Below, piece after piece: positions 6,646 through 13,621 of a stretch of DNA of 22,812 bases. The notes below the pieces were generated by a model, which did not search any database, was not told the DNA's origin, and saw nothing but the letters and a program-made list of their open reading frames with translations. Every line of letters starts with the position of its first letter. Position 1 is the stretch's first letter. Origin of the DNA: Lawsonibacter sp. (lineage in GTDB: Bacteria > Bacillota > Clostridia > Oscillospirales > Oscillospiraceae); NCBI GenBank assembly GCA_022798855.1, contig JAAWNI010000009.1, positions 1 to 22,812 on the forward strand, read 5' to 3'. The position numbers and the translations under genes are program-made.

Positions 6646-8094
6646 ATGGCAGTTTTATCCGAGCTGGAGCCCAAGCGCGTCTTTGACTACTTTGAAAAGC
6701 TGTGCTCCGTCCCCCACGGCAGCCACAACACCAAGCGGATCAGCGACCTGTGCGTTGCCTTTGCCCAGGAGCTGGGCCTGAAATACCGCCAGGACGAGGC
6801 CAACAACGTGGTGATCTGGAAGGACGCCGCCCCCGGCTATGAGAAGGCGGTCCCGGTCATCCTCCAGGGGCACATCGACATGGTGTGCGTCAAGACGGAG
6901 GACTGCCCCAAGGACATGGCGGAGGAGGGTCTGGACCTGGCCACCGACGGGGAGTGGGTCTGGGCGGACAAGACCTCTCTGGGCGGGGACAACGGCATCG
7001 CCGTGGCCATGATCCTGGCCATCCTGGCCGACAAAAGCCTGCCCCACCCACCTCTGGAAGCGGTGTTCACTGTGGACGAGGAGGTGGGCATGGACGGGGC
7101 CTTTGCCCTGGACTGCTCCGACTTGAAGGGGAAGAAGCTGGTCAACCTGGACTCGGAGGAGGAGGGGGTCTTCACCGTCTCCTGCGCCGGGGGGCTGCGC
7201 CTGGACTGCTTCCTGGCCGGGGAGCGGTCGCCGCTCCACGGGGAGGTGGGCTACCAGGTAGAGCTGTCCGGCCTGCTGGGCGGCCACTCCGGCGCTGAGA
7301 TACACAAGGGCCGGGCTTCCGCCAACCACGTGATGGGCCGGGTGCTGTACAGCGCCATGGAGCGGGCGGACGGCCTGCGCCTGGCCGACATCCGGGGGGG
7401 CCGGTTTGACAACGTGATCTGCTCCAGCAACCGGGCGGAAGTGGCCGTGCCGGAGGAGCAGGCGGAGGACTTTGAAGCCTTCATCGCGGAATTTGACGCC
7501 GTGCTGAAAAACGAGTACGCCGGGGTGGACGACGGCATCACCCTGTCCTGCCGCCGGACGCAGCTGGACAGCGCCCTGTCCCAGAAGGTCACCTTCCGCA
7601 TGCTCCGGGTGCTGCTGGTGCTGCCCCAGGGGGTCCAGGCCATGAACGTGGACTTCCCCGGCCTGGTGCAGACCTCCCTGAACCTGGGGGCCATCGGCGT
7701 CGAGGCGGACGGGCTCCATTTCAGCATCTCGGTCCGGTCCTGCATCGCGTCCCAGAAGGCCATGGTGGCCCAGAAGGTGCGGGCCATCGTAACCAGCGCC
7801 AGGGGGACGGTGCTGGAGCGGAGCGCCTACCCCGGCTGGCAGTACGCCAGGGAGTCGGTGCTGCGGGAGGACGTCCTGGCGGCCTGGAAGGCGGTGAGCG
7901 GGAAGGAGGGCCGGATCGAAGCCACCCACGGCGGCCTGGAGTGCGGCCTGTTCATCGAGAAAATCCCCGGCCTGGACGCGGTGTCCCTGGGCCCGGAGCT
8001 CCACGACGTCCACTCGGTAAAAGAGAAGCTGAGCGTCCCCTCCACCAAGCTGGTGTATGAGATGGCCCTGGAGCTGCTGAAACGGAGCAGATAA
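6646..8094 (+). CDS. pepD: Aminoacyl-histidine dipeptidase (PepD, peptidase family M20C)
   Basis: This is a 482-residue cytosolic zinc dipeptidase that hydrolyses Xaa-His and other dipeptides for amino-acid supply. The family metal ligands and catalytic residues are visible: H76 and D78 in QGHIDMVC, D115 in LGGDNGIA, E145/E146 in VDEEVGMDGA, D169 in NLDSEEEG, and a late HGGLECG followed by LHDVHSVKE. The lid domain begins near LLGGHSGAEIHKGRA. The length matches E. coli PepD (about 485). The start at 6646 follows AGGAGGA at 6631; upstream in-frame ATGs lack a site and precede or overlap the promoter. It is monocistronic, with its own promoter. Confidence 0.95.
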   Translation: MAVLSELEPKRVFDYFEKLCSVPHGSHNTKRISDLCVAFAQELGLKYRQDEANNVVIWKDAAPGYEKAVPVILQGHIDMVCVKTEDCPKDMAEEGLDLATDGEWVWADKTSLGGDNGIAVAMILAILADKSLPHPPLEAVFTVDEEVGMDGAFALDCSDLKGKKLVNLDSEEEGVFTVSCAGGLRLDCFLAGERSPLHGEVGYQVELSGLLGGHSGAEIHKGRASANHVMGRVLYSAMERADGLRLADIRGGRFDNVICSSNRAEVAVPEEQAEDFEAFIAEFDAVLKNEYAGVDDGITLSCRRTQLDSALSQKVTFRMLRVLLVLPQGVQAMNVDFPGLVQTSLNLGAIGVEADGLHFSISVRSCIASQKAMVAQKVRAIVTSARGTVLERSAYPGWQYARESVLREDVLAAWKAVSGKEGRIEATHGGLECGLFIEKIPGLDAVSLGPELHDVHSVKEKLSVPSTKLVYEMALELLKRSR

Positions 8095-8201
8095 GAACGG
8101 AGGGTTCTGCCTGGTTCTGCCTGGTTCTGGCTGTCCCTGGCCCCGCCGCCCCAGGAGGACACCCTGGCCAGCGCCGGGCCTGGGCGCTTCTGTCCGCCTG
8201 A
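8095..8201. other. Intergenic stretch with a 10-bp tandem repeat
   Basis: The gap between pepD and the aminotransferase spans 8095-8475. Its first part holds three near-identical 10-base units at 8101-8130 (consensus CTGGTTCTGC), a period close to one helical turn. I see no clear terminator for pepD and no small gene with a ribosome site here. The rest of the gap is the regulatory region described separately. Confidence 0.5.
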
Positions 8202-8348
8202 TTTGACGGGAAAATTGCAAAATTCCGTTCCAATGACGGGACAGCGGCCGTCAGGGCCGGAAAAACCCCCGCTGAACCGGAGAGTGGGACGGTTTTTGGA
8301 GAAAATAGACAGATTCACCGCCGCAATTTTGACGGAAAAATTGCAAAA
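8202..8348 (+). promoter_or_regulatory. Pair of 21-bp direct repeats before the aminotransferase promoter
   Basis: TTTGACGGGAAAATTGCAAA (8202-8221, one further A at 8222) recurs at 8328-8348 with one change in 21 bases. The copies start 126 bases apart, about twelve helical turns. The second ends 5 bases before the -35 hexamer at 8354. This layout suggests binding sites for an unidentified regulator, possibly with looping. The repeat is directly visible; the role is inferred. Confidence 0.5.
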
Positions 8349-8353
8349 CAATC

Positions 8354-8382
8354 TTGTCACAGCCAGCGCGGTATGGTACAAT
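8354..8382 (+). promoter_or_regulatory. Promoter of the aminotransferase gene
   Basis: TTGTCA (8354-8359), a 17-base spacer and TACAAT (8377-8382), giving a leader of roughly 85 bases before the start codon. Confidence 0.75.
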
Positions 8383-8475
8383 ACCGGAGGAAACAGCGGA
8401 CAGACGGCTTTCTGCCCCGGCACGCCGGAGCGGGGCCGTAAAAACGAAAATATGATCGAGAGGAGACTACATACC

Positions 8476-9717
8476 ATGAGCAGCTATGTTTATGAGACAG
8501 TCAAAGAGGAGTTTGAGCAGTGGAAGGGCCAGGGCCTGAAGCTGAATATGGCCCGGGGAAAGCCCAGCCTGGAGCAGCTGGAGCTGTCCCGGGGGCTGCT
8601 GACCGCGCTGGACTTTGACGACTGCGTGGCCGACGGGGTGGATGCCCGGAACTACGGCGAGCTGGCCGGAATGCCCTGCGCCCGGAGGTACTGGGCGGAG
8701 ATGCTGGACGTAAAGCCCGAGCAGTGCTTTGTGGGCGGCAATTCCAGCCTGAATATGATGTATGACCTGGTGGCCAAGGCCTGGTCCAACGGCCTTCTCC
8801 ACAGCGAGAAGCCCTGGTCCCAGGAGGAGAAGGTGAAGTTCTTGTGCCCCGTCCCCGGCTACGACCGGCACTTCCGGGTGACCGAGTCCTTCGGGATCGA
8901 GCTGATCGCCGTAAAGTGCGATGAGAACGGCCCCGACATGGACGAGGTGGAGCGGCTGGCCCAGGACCCCCAGGTGAAGGGCATCTGGTGCGTCCCCAAG
9001 TACTCCAACCCCGACGGCTTTATTTACTCCGACGAGGTGATCGGCCGCATCGCCGGCTTGAAGCCCGCCGCCCCCGACTTCGTGGTGATCTGGGACAACG
9101 CCTACTGCGTCCACGAGATCCGCGGGGATTACGTGCCCTTCCCCGACATTTTGAAGCTGTGCGCCGAGAAGGGGAACCCCGATCTGGTGTTTGAGTTCGC
9201 TTCCACCTCCAAGATCACCCTGCCAGGCTCCGGCATGGCGGTGATGGCGGCCAGCGAAGCCAACATCAAGCACATGAGCCAGCTGATGGACGCCCAGATG
9301 ATCAGCTGCGACAAGCTGAACCAGCTGCGCCTGGTGCGGTTCCTGAAAGACAAGGCCCACACCCTGGAGCTGATGAAGAAGCACGGCGACGTGCTCCGCC
9401 CCCGGTTCGACGCCTTCCTGAACGCGCTGGAGGAGGAAATCAAGCCGCTGGGCATCGCCCGGTGGACCAACCCCAACGGCGGCTATTTCATCAGCCTGTA
9501 CACCGCCCCCGGCTGCGCCAAGCGGACGGTGGCCCTGTGCAAGGAGGCCGGCCTGGTGATGACCGGCGCCGGCGCGGCCTACCCCTACGGCAACGACCCG
9601 GAGGACAGCCACATCCGCATCGCCCCCTCCTTCCCCGCCTTGAAGGACGTGGAGATGGCCGCCAAGGTCTTCTGCACCTGCCTGAAGCTGGCCACCCTGG
9701 AGAAGCAGGGCAAATAA
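8476..9717 (+). CDS. PLP-dependent aminotransferase, class I/II fold
   Basis: This is a 413-residue fold-type I PLP enzyme. The Schiff-base lysine is K246 in ASTSKITLPGSG; the cofactor-holding segment is VIWDNAY (D207); PKYSNPDG (175-181 region) matches the NPxG turn; a C-terminal HIRIAPSFP carries the carboxylate-binding arginine. The overall pattern fits the alanine-glyoxylate/aspartate-type group often annotated simply as 'aminotransferase' in Clostridia (PF12897-like); the substrate cannot be assigned. The start at 8476 follows GAGAGGAGAC. The same frame stays open upstream to 8203, but that part crosses the promoter and repeats. Confidence 0.92.
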   Translation: MSSYVYETVKEEFEQWKGQGLKLNMARGKPSLEQLELSRGLLTALDFDDCVADGVDARNYGELAGMPCARRYWAEMLDVKPEQCFVGGNSSLNMMYDLVAKAWSNGLLHSEKPWSQEEKVKFLCPVPGYDRHFRVTESFGIELIAVKCDENGPDMDEVERLAQDPQVKGIWCVPKYSNPDGFIYSDEVIGRIAGLKPAAPDFVVIWDNAYCVHEIRGDYVPFPDILKLCAEKGNPDLVFEFASTSKITLPGSGMAVMAASEANIKHMSQLMDAQMISCDKLNQLRLVRFLKDKAHTLELMKKHGDVLRPRFDAFLNALEEEIKPLGIARWTNPNGGYFISLYTAPGCAKRTVALCKEAGLVMTGAGAAYPYGNDPEDSHIRIAPSFPALKDVEMAAKVFCTCLKLATLEKQGK

Positions 9718-9728
9718 ACCCTCGATTC

Positions 9729-9763
9729 AAAGCCCGGATCCTCATACCGAGAATCCGGGCTTT
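9729..9763. terminator. Bidirectional terminator between convergent genes
   Basis: AAAGCCCGGATCCTC pairs with GAGAATCCGGGCTTT (14 of 15) around a 5-base loop, with T-rich sequence after it on the plus strand and AAA/TTT symmetry on the other. It sits between the aminotransferase stop and the MATE stop, so it can serve both. Confidence 0.88.
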
Positions 9764-9769
9764 CTTCTG

Positions 9770-11128
9770 TCAGGGCGTGGAGCTGAGGGCCGGCGCGGCG
9801 GAGCGCTTCCGGTGGTAGTGGAGCACCACCGCCCCGGCCATCACCGTGGACAGCAGCTCCGCAACGGGCGTCGCCAGCCACACCCCGGTGATGCCGCCCA
9901 TCAGAACGGGCATCAGCTGGATGCTGGCGGCGGTAAACAGGAAGGACCGGGAGAAGGCCAGCAGGGCGGAAGCCCCGCCGTTGGACAGGGCGGTGAACAT
10001 CCCGCTGGCGAACACGTTCAGCCCCACGAACAGCAGCGACAGGGAGCACAGGCGGTTTCCCGCCACCGCCAGCTGGTAGACGGGGCTGTCCGGCCGGGTG
10101 AAGATGCCCACCAGGGGCGGGGTGGCCAGAATGGAGGCGGCGGCGCACAGGACGGAAGCCCCGGCGATGAACCGGATGCTGAACCCGATGAGCCGGTCCA
10201 GCTTGTCGAAGTTTCGCTGTCCGTGGTAGTAGCTGATCATGGGGGCCACACTGTAGGCGTAGCCGATGAACAGGGCGCTGACGAACATCAGCACGTATGT
10301 AATAATGGTAATGGCGGCCACGCCGTCCTCCCCGGCGTATTTCAGCATCGCCATGTTGAACAGCAGGGTGGTGATGCCGGACACCAGAGAGGTGGCCAGC
10401 TCGGACAGGCCGTTGGTGGAGGCGTGGAAGAGCACGCCCCCCCGGAAGACCGGCCTTTGGAAGTGGAGCAGGCTGTCCTTCCGGCGGAACACCAGAAGGC
10501 CCACCGCCGCCGTGATGGAGTAGCCCAATCCGGTGGCGATGGCCGCCCCCTGGATGCCCAGGTCCAGCAGGCCGATGAGGGCGTAGTCCAGCGCGATGTT
10601 GGCCGCCCCGCCCGCCACGGTGCAGGCCAGAGACAGCTTCGACCGGTCGGCGGCGATCAGGTAGAGGGAGAAGTTGTACATCAGCAGGATGGGGATGGTA
10701 AAGACCAGATAGCCGCTCAGGTAGTCATGGCAGTAGGCAAACACCCGGGGGGAGAGCCCCATGGCCCCCAGCAGGCCGTCCATAAAGGCGTAGCCCAGCG
10801 CCATCATCACCGCCCCCACCACCGCGTTGGTGAGGATCAGCAGGGTGAAGTCCTGGCAGGCCTCCGGCTCCCGGCCCTCCCCCATTTTCTTCATCACCAC
10901 GGCGCTGCCCCCGGCGGCCAGCATCCCGGACACCGCCGTGATCAGGCCGATGGCGGGGGCGGTGAGGTTGATGGCGGACAGGGCGTCGGTGCCGATCAGG
11001 TTGGAGACGAACAGCCCGTCCACCATGGTGTAGAAGGTGTTGAACACCGTCATAACGATGGTGGGGAGGGCGAAGCGCAGAATGTTCCTGCCCGTGGCGG
11101 GCAGATGGTAAGAGTCAAGCTTGTCCAT
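9770..11128 (-). CDS. MATE family efflux transporter
   Basis: This is a 452-residue, 12-helix cation-coupled exporter. It has the family's opening (NILRFALPTIVMTVFNTFYT, MVDGLFVSNLIGTDALSAIN) and a duplicated second half beginning around FRGGVLFHASTNGLSELATS. The length is normal for MATE. The start at 11128 follows ACGGAGG; a longer frame to 11176 lacks a site. It is 91 bases downstream of the acylase-like gene on the same strand and probably co-transcribed with it, under possible control of the divergent MerR regulator. MATE proteins commonly export cationic drugs or metabolites; this one's substrate is unknown. Confidence 0.93.
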   Translation of the reverse strand: MDKLDSYHLPATGRNILRFALPTIVMTVFNTFYTMVDGLFVSNLIGTDALSAINLTAPAIGLITAVSGMLAAGGSAVVMKKMGEGREPEACQDFTLLILTNAVVGAVMMALGYAFMDGLLGAMGLSPRVFAYCHDYLSGYLVFTIPILLMYNFSLYLIAADRSKLSLACTVAGGAANIALDYALIGLLDLGIQGAAIATGLGYSITAAVGLLVFRRKDSLLHFQRPVFRGGVLFHASTNGLSELATSLVSGITTLLFNMAMLKYAGEDGVAAITIITYVLMFVSALFIGYAYSVAPMISYYHGQRNFDKLDRLIGFSIRFIAGASVLCAAASILATPPLVGIFTRPDSPVYQLAVAGNRLCSLSLLFVGLNVFASGMFTALSNGGASALLAFSRSFLFTAASIQLMPVLMGGITGVWLATPVAELLSTVMAGAVVLHYHRKRSAAPALSSTP

Positions 11129-11143
11129 AATAACCTCCGTTCT

Positions 11144-11198
11144 GCAGGGGCCGGCGGCTCGGCGGCCCGAACCCACGGCGCGCTGAGCCGCACCCTAC
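11144..11198. repeat. Hairpin-forming repeat with GTAGGG-like end, copy 2
   Basis: Read on the minus strand it starts GTAGGGTGCGGCTC (from 11198) and ends with GAGCCGCCGGCCCCTGC (to 11144). The arms share the GCGGCTC/GAGCCGC pairing, with imperfect outer ends. It lies in the gap between the acylase-like gene and the MATE start and could form an intercistronic stem-loop. It is grouped with 6458-6522 and 16216-16262 by its end sequence; the similarity is weaker than between an ordinary pair of repeats. Confidence 0.45.
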
Positions 11199-11220
11199 AG
11201 CATATTTCTACAACATATTT
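11195..11220. repeat. 13-bp tandem duplication after the acylase-like gene
   Basis: CTACAGCATATTT (11195-11207) is followed directly by CTACAACATATTT (11208-11220), 12 of 13 identical. The second unit ends on the last base of the acylase-like gene's stop codon and the first overlaps the end of the hairpin repeat. Confidence 0.6.
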
Positions 11221-12218
11221 TAATTTCTCCAGTCGATGTCCTGGCCGTCTCCCAGGTCAAAATACTGTGCACCATTCCCACGCTCCGGAAGCCGGACGGC
11301 GGAGATGCGCCGGTTTTGCGCGGGGGCGAAGTAATACACGCCGCTCTCAGCGCACATGACGCTGGTGCAGAGGGTCTGCTCATAGGCGTCGTAATCCGGG
11401 TCGGCCTTGGCCAGCCCCTCGGGGATGTCCACCGGGGCGAAGGCCCGGAACATCCGGGAGACGCCGTCCAGCTCGTCCCCGCCCAGGACGGCGAATTCCT
11501 TCATAAAGGCCAGCCGCACAAAGCGGGAAGGGGAGGCGTAGCCCCCCGGCAGTCCCTCGCCGCCCCCCAGCCGCTCGCCGAACGCCCGAATTTCGTGGCC
11601 GGCCACGGTGCGGGGCGCTTTGGGCAGGTTGGTGACACCCACGAAGTTGCGCAGGTTGGTCCGGTGCCACCGGTAGCTGGGGCTGTTGGCCAGCACACCG
11701 ATGGTGTCCCGGTGGATGGACAGGCCCCCCTCATCCGGCTCGATGATGGCGGCTTCCCCCGTCCTGTCACTGAGGATATAGTGGGCGGGCAGGGGCTTGC
11801 CCTGGATGGGCTGGTCCACCAGGGTAATCCGCCCCAGGGCTTCCACCGCTTCCGCCACGCCGGCGCTCTGGCTGAGCAGCCAGGCCAGCAGGCGGCCGGG
11901 GTGGACGGCGGTCCTGTCCGGCCCAGCCGCCTGCTCATAGACGGCGTACTCCGGATAGTGGAGGAGCGCCCCCATCAGCCCGGCGGAGTTCACCCCGTCC
12001 ACCAGAATGGGCTCCCCAAAGCCCAGCACCGCCATGCCGGTATAGCCGTACCGGCCGGGGACGCCCCCCTCCGGCCCCAGCCCCGGGGCGCACGGCTCCC
12101 CCTGGGGGACGCCGATAACCCGGTTTGCCGCCAGGTCCCCAAATTGGTCGTAGGTCCGGCCCAAAAGGTGAAGGCCGTTTTTTGTCTTCCAGGAAAAACT
12201 GCTGCATCCAAAATCCAT
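11220..12218 (-). CDS. Choloylglycine hydrolase family enzyme (penicillin V acylase-like Ntn hydrolase)
   Basis: This is a 332-residue linear-amide C-N hydrolase (PF02275-type). These enzymes cleave themselves to expose an N-terminal cysteine nucleophile. Here the start is MDFGCSSF, so Cys5 would become residue 1 after loss of four residues. That resembles penicillin V acylase (which removes a short leader before CSS) more than bile salt hydrolases, where Cys2 follows Met directly. Counting from that Cys, R17 and D20 (RTYDQF), N174 (LANSPSY) and R228 (SRFVR) fall at or within one position of the PVA catalytic set, and N77 lies in VDGVNSAGL. No signal peptide is visible, so it is likely cytosolic. 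The start follows AGGAGGTTTTTTAT. Candidate substrates are conjugated bile salts, penicillin V or N-acyl signals. Confidence 0.88.
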   Translation of the reverse strand: MDFGCSSFSWKTKNGLHLLGRTYDQFGDLAANRVIGVPQGEPCAPGLGPEGGVPGRYGYTGMAVLGFGEPILVDGVNSAGLMGALLHYPEYAVYEQAAGPDRTAVHPGRLLAWLLSQSAGVAEAVEALGRITLVDQPIQGKPLPAHYILSDRTGEAAIIEPDEGGLSIHRDTIGVLANSPSYRWHRTNLRNFVGVTNLPKAPRTVAGHEIRAFGERLGGGEGLPGGYASPSRFVRLAFMKEFAVLGGDELDGVSRMFRAFAPVDIPEGLAKADPDYDAYEQTLCTSVMCAESGVYYFAPAQNRRISAVRLPERGNGAQYFDLGDGQDIDWRN

Positions 12219-12313
12219 ATAAAAAACCTCCTGATTGCTCCCGGCCTGGCCCTGTGCTTCTCCCGCAAGGCGGAAGCATGGGCAGGGATCGGGAATTATT
12301 TTGCCCTGTGGAC

Positions 12314-12342
12314 TTGCAATTATTTCTGACGGGGGGTATCAT
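12314..12342 (+). promoter_or_regulatory. Promoter of the MerR-family regulator
   Basis: TTGCAA (12314-12319), a 17-base spacer and TATCAT (12337-12342), 57 bases before the MerR start. The spacer has ordinary length, not the stretched 19-20 bases of classical MerR-activated promoters. The rest of the 181-base divergent region contains a bulged inverted repeat at about 12254-12277 (TGCTTC...CCGC / GCGG..AAGCA) that could be an operator or a leader hairpin of the acylase-like gene. Confidence 0.65.
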
Positions 12343-12399
12343 AAACCGTGTGGCCGCCACGCAGTCAAGAGGTATTTTTCATTTTTGGAGGAAATTTTT

Positions 12400-13242
12400 A
12401 TGGACCGAAAAAAAGGGTGGCTGACCTCCGGCGGATTCGCCGCCCTGTGCGGCACGACGAAGGAGACGCTGCGCCACTACAAGGACGTGGGCCTGCTTCC
12501 GCCGGCCCACCAGGGGGAAAACGGCTACTTCTATTACGACGTGGAGCAGTTTTACGACTTCTACGCCATCTCCATCTTCCGCCAGACGGGGACGCCGCTG
12601 GAGGAGATACGCCGCTGCCTGCGGGGGCAGGACGCCGTTCAGACGCTGGCGCTGCTGGAGGGACAGCGGCGGCGTCTGGAGGAGGAGCGGAACACCCTGG
12701 AGCACATGAACTTTGTGCTGTCCAGCGCGGCGCAGAATCTGGGGTTCAGCTCCGGCCCGGACCTGGCCCCCCAGGTGGGGTGGTTTGAGGAGGAGCACCT
12801 GTTGGCCCTCCCGTCGGAGGAGCTGGAGCGGCTGACGGCCCCGGCGGCCAGCGAGGACGAGATGATGATTGCCGTGCTGGAGCGGTGCCAGGCCCTGAGC
12901 GTCCAATACGGCATCCAGACCGACTACCAGCTGGGCGCCATCCACCCCCGAAACAGCCAGGGGGAGCCGGGGGCGATCAGCCACCTCTACACCCGGATCA
13001 AAGGGAAAGCGGACCTCCCCTATTACATGGAGAAGCCCACCGGGCGGTATCTCTATCTCTGCTGCCGGGGGCGGTGGGACCTCTCCGAGGGCTATGAGGC
13101 CCTCCGGCGCCACATCCTGGAGCGGGGGCTGGACACCGTGGGGGATTTCTACGCCTGCGACCTGGCCGGCTTCATCCTCAGCGCCGTGGAGAAAAACGCG
13201 GCGTCCATGATCTCCGTCCGGCTTCTGGAAGAATCTGGATGA
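12400..13242 (+). CDS. MerR-family transcriptional regulator with effector-binding domain (BmrR-like)
   Basis: This is a 280-residue regulator. The winged helix-turn-helix (about 8-75) has the MerR signature TKETLRHYKDVGLLPPA followed by GYFYYD; a coiled-coil dimerisation helix follows (about 88-112, LLEGQRRRLEEERNTLEHM). The C-terminal ~150 residues resemble the GyrI/BmrR-type drug-binding domain (RYLYLCCRGRWDLSEGYEAL, then ILERGLDTVGDFYACD). Such regulators bind lipophilic or cationic compounds and activate neighbouring efflux genes. It is divergent from the acylase-like and MATE genes, which are its likely targets by position. The start follows GGAGGAAATTTTT. Confidence 0.9.
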   Translation: MDRKKGWLTSGGFAALCGTTKETLRHYKDVGLLPPAHQGENGYFYYDVEQFYDFYAISIFRQTGTPLEEIRRCLRGQDAVQTLALLEGQRRRLEEERNTLEHMNFVLSSAAQNLGFSSGPDLAPQVGWFEEEHLLALPSEELERLTAPAASEDEMMIAVLERCQALSVQYGIQTDYQLGAIHPRNSQGEPGAISHLYTRIKGKADLPYYMEKPTGRYLYLCCRGRWDLSEGYEALRRHILERGLDTVGDFYACDLAGFILSAVEKNAASMISVRLLEESG

Positions 13243-13323
13243 CCGCCGGGGGCCGTTGGCGGAGTCGATGATTTTTGCACAAAAAATCGCTGAAAAAAGG
13301 CCAAAATATTCTGCGGGAAGGGC
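13243..13323. other. Start of the 379-bp gap before oadA; AT-rich hairpin
   Basis: The gap 13243-13621 contains no gene I can support. After the MerR stop there is GATTTTTGCACAAAAAATC (13270-13288), a 7-base stem that is too AT-rich to be a confident terminator. Then come a promoter (13324-13352) and the MITE-like element (13369-13526), and finally the oadA ribosome site. Confidence 0.4.
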
Positions 13324-13352
13324 TTGCTTTCTTAGGAGGATTATACTAAAAT
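13324..13352 (+). promoter_or_regulatory. Promoter upstream of oadA
   Basis: TTGCTT (13324-13329), a 17-base spacer and TAAAAT (13347-13352). It would give a leader of about 260 bases that includes the whole repeat element at 13369-13526. Confidence 0.55.
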
Positions 13353-13368
13353 ATAGGGCAAGCGACTA

Positions 13369-13526
13369 GAGCTTGTTTGAAAAATGCCAAAATGCCCAAG
13401 CGGCATAACTTTTGCCCTCATGCTGCCCCAATTTTTCTTGAAATCCCCCCAGGATTCCCGCAGAAAATTGAGTTTGCCTGATGTCACCGCCGCCGCCGGT
13501 CATGCTTCCATTTTTCAAACGGCGCC
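13369..13526 (-). repeat. MITE-like element, copy B (158 bp, TA-flanked)
   Basis: The ends are inverted copies sharing an identical 12-base core: GTTTGAAAAATG at 13374-13385 and its complement CATTTTTCAAAC at 13509-13520, with six less conserved terminal bases. TA dinucleotides flank both sides (13367-13368 and 13527-13528), as expected for a TA target duplication. The interior (13369-13463) matches window positions 1-95 at about 77 percent. It encodes no transposase. An open frame of 108 codons on the minus strand crosses it but begins inside oadA and has no ribosome site. Elements of this kind are moved by transposases encoded elsewhere; the TA target and terminal type suggest IS630/Tc1-like or IS5-like enzymes, which is inference only. 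Confidence 0.7.
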
Positions 13527-13621
13527 TATACTGTCCGCCCTTTAGGGGCAAATTACCCCCGGCGAACCAGCCGCGCGGCTCCGGGAAACCCGCCGGGGAG
13601 CAATTTGGAGGTCGAAAAAAC

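Noticed and set aside
8101..8130. Three 10-bp units as the start of a CRISPR or larger repeat array.
   Set aside because: Units are too short, have no spacers and stop after three copies. Simple slippage is enough to explain them.
6655..8220. Long minus-strand open frame opposite pepD.
   Set aside because: Low-complexity composition, no ribosome site, and the plus strand carries an unambiguous dipeptidase.
9812..11359. Long plus-strand open frame opposite the MATE gene, rich in His, Gly and Gln.
   Set aside because: Antisense shadow of a clear 12-helix transporter; no start signal or recognisable domain.
12291..12319. The palindromic TTGCAA at 12314-12319 as a shared -35 for both divergent promoters.
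   Set aside because: On the minus strand no acceptable -10 lies 16-19 bases away; the best AATAAT is only 13 bases off.
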